From assembly GCF_002849595.1 (NCBI RefSeq), contig NZ_NRQR01000028.1, positions 110,523-174,522 on the forward strand: a stretch of 64,000 nt of DNA, read 5' to 3'. This stretch comes from Luteimonas rhizosphaerae (GTDB taxonomy: Bacteria > Pseudomonadota > Gammaproteobacteria > Xanthomonadales > Xanthomonadaceae). Each line of letters opens with the position of its first letter. Positions within the stretch are counted from its first letter, which is position 1. A model generated the notes under the pieces. That model had not been told where the DNA came from. It made no database searches and saw nothing but the letters and a program-made list of their open reading frames with translations. Shown here piece by piece: positions 60,998 to 64,000 of the stretch. The translations under genes were made by a program, and so were the position numbers.

Positions 60998-62365
60998 ATG
61001 AAGGGAACCGCGACCACTTCGCTGCAGTTCGGTCAGCAACTGCACATGACACCGCAACTGCTGCAGTCGATCCGGCTGCTGCAGCTCGACGGCCTCCAGC
61101 TGGAGCTGGAGATCCGCCGGGTCATGGAACAGAACCCGCTGCTCGATCTCGACGACGCGTCCGACGCGCCGGTGGTCGATGCCGCCGCCGATGCCACGAT
61201 CGACGTCGCCGCGTTCGACGAACTCCCCGAATCCTCGATGTGGGACGTCCGCGGCGCCGGTTGGGACGGCGACGACGACGGCCTGCAGCGCATCGCCGCG
61301 CAGGCCTCCAGCGATCCGCAGCTGCGCATCCTGCAGGCGTTCGCGATGGACGCCGGGCTCGAACACTGCGACGACGCCGGTTATCTCGAGCAGCCGCTCG
61401 CGGCGCTGACGCCGCTGGTCTGCGCGCGCTCCGGCCGCACGCCGGCTGCGGTCGAGGCCGTGCGCCGGCAACTGCTCAACGGCCAGCCGGCCGGCGTCGC
61501 GGCGCAGGACCTGCGCGAGTGCCTGCGCGCCCAGCTCGACGCCCTGCCCGGCCCGGTACCGGGTCGGGCGCTGGCAAGGCGGCTCATCGACCAGGCACTG
61601 GACCTGCTGGCCGCGCGGGACGTCGCCGCGATTGCACGCCGCCTGCAGTGCGAGGACGAGGACGTGCACGCCGCCGCGCGCCTGGTGCGCAGCCTCGAAC
61701 CGCGTCCGGCCTCGACCGGCGCGCCCGACACCGATGGCGCGGTCGTGCCCGACGTCGTCGTCTGGCAGGCCGACGCGGGCTGGCGCGTGGCGCTGAATCC
61801 CGCGGCGACGCCGCGCGTGTCGATCAATGCCCAGTACGAGCGCGCACTCGCCGACGGCGGCGACGCCGCCTCGCCGTTGCGCGGCCTGCTGCAGGAAGCG
61901 CGCTGGTTCACCCGCGGCCTGTCGATGCGCTACGACACCCTGCTGCGCACCGCGCGCGTCATCGTCGAACGCCAGGCGGCGTTCCTCGACCGCGGCGACG
62001 AGGCGATGGCGCCGCTGACGCTCAAGGAAGTGGCCGACGCGATCGGCATGCACGAGTCCACGGTCTCGCGCATCACCACCGGCAAGTACCTGCAGACGCC
62101 GCGCGGCACGATCGAGATGAAGCGCTTCTTCGCCGTGCGCCTGGAAGGCGCCAACGTCTCCGGCGCCGCGGTGCGCGCGATGGTGCGCCGCCTGATCGAG
62201 ACCGAACCGACCCAGCGCCCGCTCGCCGACGAGGCGATCGCCACCCTGCTCGCCCGCCAGGGCGTCCACATCGCGCGGCGCACCGTCGCCAAGTACCGCG
62301 AACAACTCGACATCGCGCCCGCCCGCACCCGCGGCCGGCGCACCCTGCTGGCCCGGGCGGGCTGA
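60998..62365 (+). CDS. rpoN: RNA polymerase sigma-54 factor RpoN
   Basis: This 455-residue sigma factor reads the -24/-12 promoters seen before flgA, flgB, flgG and fliD. Region I (LQFGQQLHMTPQLLQSIRLL, residues about 10-30) and the acidic region II are present. So is the core-binding region, the helix-turn-helix (ADAIGMHESTVSRITTGKYL) and the RpoN box ARRTVAKYRE at about 426-435, just before the C-terminus. The ATG at 60998 was preferred over a GTG at 60992 because GGA lies about 9 nt before it. Location inside the flagellar cluster suggests the flagellar-specific copy (RpoN2 type) of the family. Confidence 0.94.
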   Translation: MKGTATTSLQFGQQLHMTPQLLQSIRLLQLDGLQLELEIRRVMEQNPLLDLDDASDAPVVDAAADATIDVAAFDELPESSMWDVRGAGWDGDDDGLQRIAAQASSDPQLRILQAFAMDAGLEHCDDAGYLEQPLAALTPLVCARSGRTPAAVEAVRRQLLNGQPAGVAAQDLRECLRAQLDALPGPVPGRALARRLIDQALDLLAARDVAAIARRLQCEDEDVHAAARLVRSLEPRPASTGAPDTDGAVVPDVVVWQADAGWRVALNPAATPRVSINAQYERALADGGDAASPLRGLLQEARWFTRGLSMRYDTLLRTARVIVERQAAFLDRGDEAMAPLTLKEVADAIGMHESTVSRITTGKYLQTPRGTIEMKRFFAVRLEGANVSGAAVRAMVRRLIETEPTQRPLADEAIATLLARQGVHIARRTVAKYREQLDIAPARTRGRRTLLARAG

Positions 62366-62373
62366 GGATGGCC

Positions 62374-62765
62374 ATGAACCGCATCAGGATCCTGCTGGTC
62401 GACGACCACGACGGTTTCATCAACGCCGCGCTGCGGCACTTCCGCCGGCACGACTGGCTGGAGATCGCCGGCACCGCCGGCAACGGGCTCGAAGCCATCG
62501 CCCAGTCCGAGGCCCTGCGCCCGGACGTCGTGCTGATGGACTTGGCGATGCCGGAAATGGGCGGCCTGCAGGCCACGCGCCTGATCAAGGCGCAGGACGA
62601 TCCGCCCTACATCGTCATCGCCAGCCATTTCGACGATGCCGAGCACCGCGAGCACGCGACCCGCGCCGGCGCCGACAACTTCGTCAGCAAACTGTCCTAC
62701 ACCCAGGACGTCATGCAGATCCTCGACACGCTGCACACCGGCGATGCCCGGGAGGGAACCCCGTC

Positions 62766-62769
<4 letters not shown>
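62374..62769 (+). CDS. Receiver-only response regulator
   Basis: This 131-residue protein is a single CheY-like receiver domain with Asp10/Asp11, phospho-acceptor Asp56 (VVLMDLAMPEMG) and Lys in FVSKLSYTQD. There is no output domain. Two close ATGs exist (62368 and 62374); the second has GAGG six nt upstream and gives MNRIRILLVDDHDG, so it is preferred. It lies between rpoN and fleQ, overlapping fleQ by 4 bp (ATGA). It may modulate FleQ, but that is inference. Confidence 0.85.

Positions 62770-64000
<1,231 letters not shown>

Overview
The window is about 68-70% GC, densely packed gammaproteobacterial chromosome. The gene set points to the Lysobacteraceae/Xanthomonadaceae (Luteimonas/Lysobacter-like): LapB next to rpsA-ihfB and a WbpM/GalU sugar-nucleotide block, agmatine deiminase plus N-carbamoylputrescine amidase, GH92 mannosidases with an AGE-family isomerase, and an RpoN/FleQ-controlled polar-type flagellar cluster. 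This placement is inferred from gene content and order; no database search was run. No tRNA, rRNA, CRISPR array, insertion sequence or prophage was seen.

Layout. 1-2650: end of a fused 3-hydroxyacyl-CoA dehydrogenase/enoyl-CoA hydratase and its thiolase (fatty acid beta-oxidation), closed by a bidirectional terminator. 2741-10853 (minus strand): cmk, rpsA, ihfB, lapB, a WecA-type glycosyltransferase, a WbpM/FlaA1-type epimerase/dehydratase and galU, i.e. translation plus LPS/O-antigen supply. cmk has a damaged 3' end. 10971-15450 (plus): rpmJ (type B L36), a small secreted protein, the aguA-aguB route from agmatine to putrescine, a GNAT acetyltransferase and a TraB/GumN-like membrane protein. 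15642-25631: a mannose/mannan (N-glycan type) utilisation locus: two secreted GH92 alpha-mannosidases, a LacI repressor with two matching operators exactly 100 bp apart, a PfkB sugar kinase, an AGE-family isomerase and a secreted BSP-type metallopeptidase. 25752-33429 (minus): a tripartite RND pump with one adaptor and two different permeases. 33671-34491: two translationally coupled c-type cytochromes.

34631-41824 is a c-di-GMP and two-component block: a frameshifted PAS-GGDEF-EAL gene, a NarL-type histidine kinase in an operon with a degenerate GGDEF-EAL protein carrying a C-terminal receiver, and a second PAS histidine kinase. 41885-64000 is the flagellar region: flgN-flgM-flgA (minus), cheV, flgBCDEFGHIJKL, fliC, fliD, fliS, a FliT-like gene, a PilZ gene, a NarL-type response regulator, rpoN, a receiver-only regulator and fleQ, which runs off the right edge.

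The flagellar promoters can be read directly and show the hierarchy. Sigma-54 elements (GGCAC-N5-TTGCA) precede flgA, flgB, flgG and fliD. Sigma-28 elements (TAAA...GCCG) precede flgM, cheV and fliC. RpoN and its enhancer-binding activator FleQ are encoded at the end of the same cluster, and the anti-sigma-28 factor FlgM is itself under sigma-28 control. The most unusual items are the truncated and frameshifted cmk end, the compact mannose-to-fructose-6-phosphate locus with its paired operators, the RND pair in which only one permease keeps the canonical proton-relay residues, and the kinase/EAL-receiver operon.
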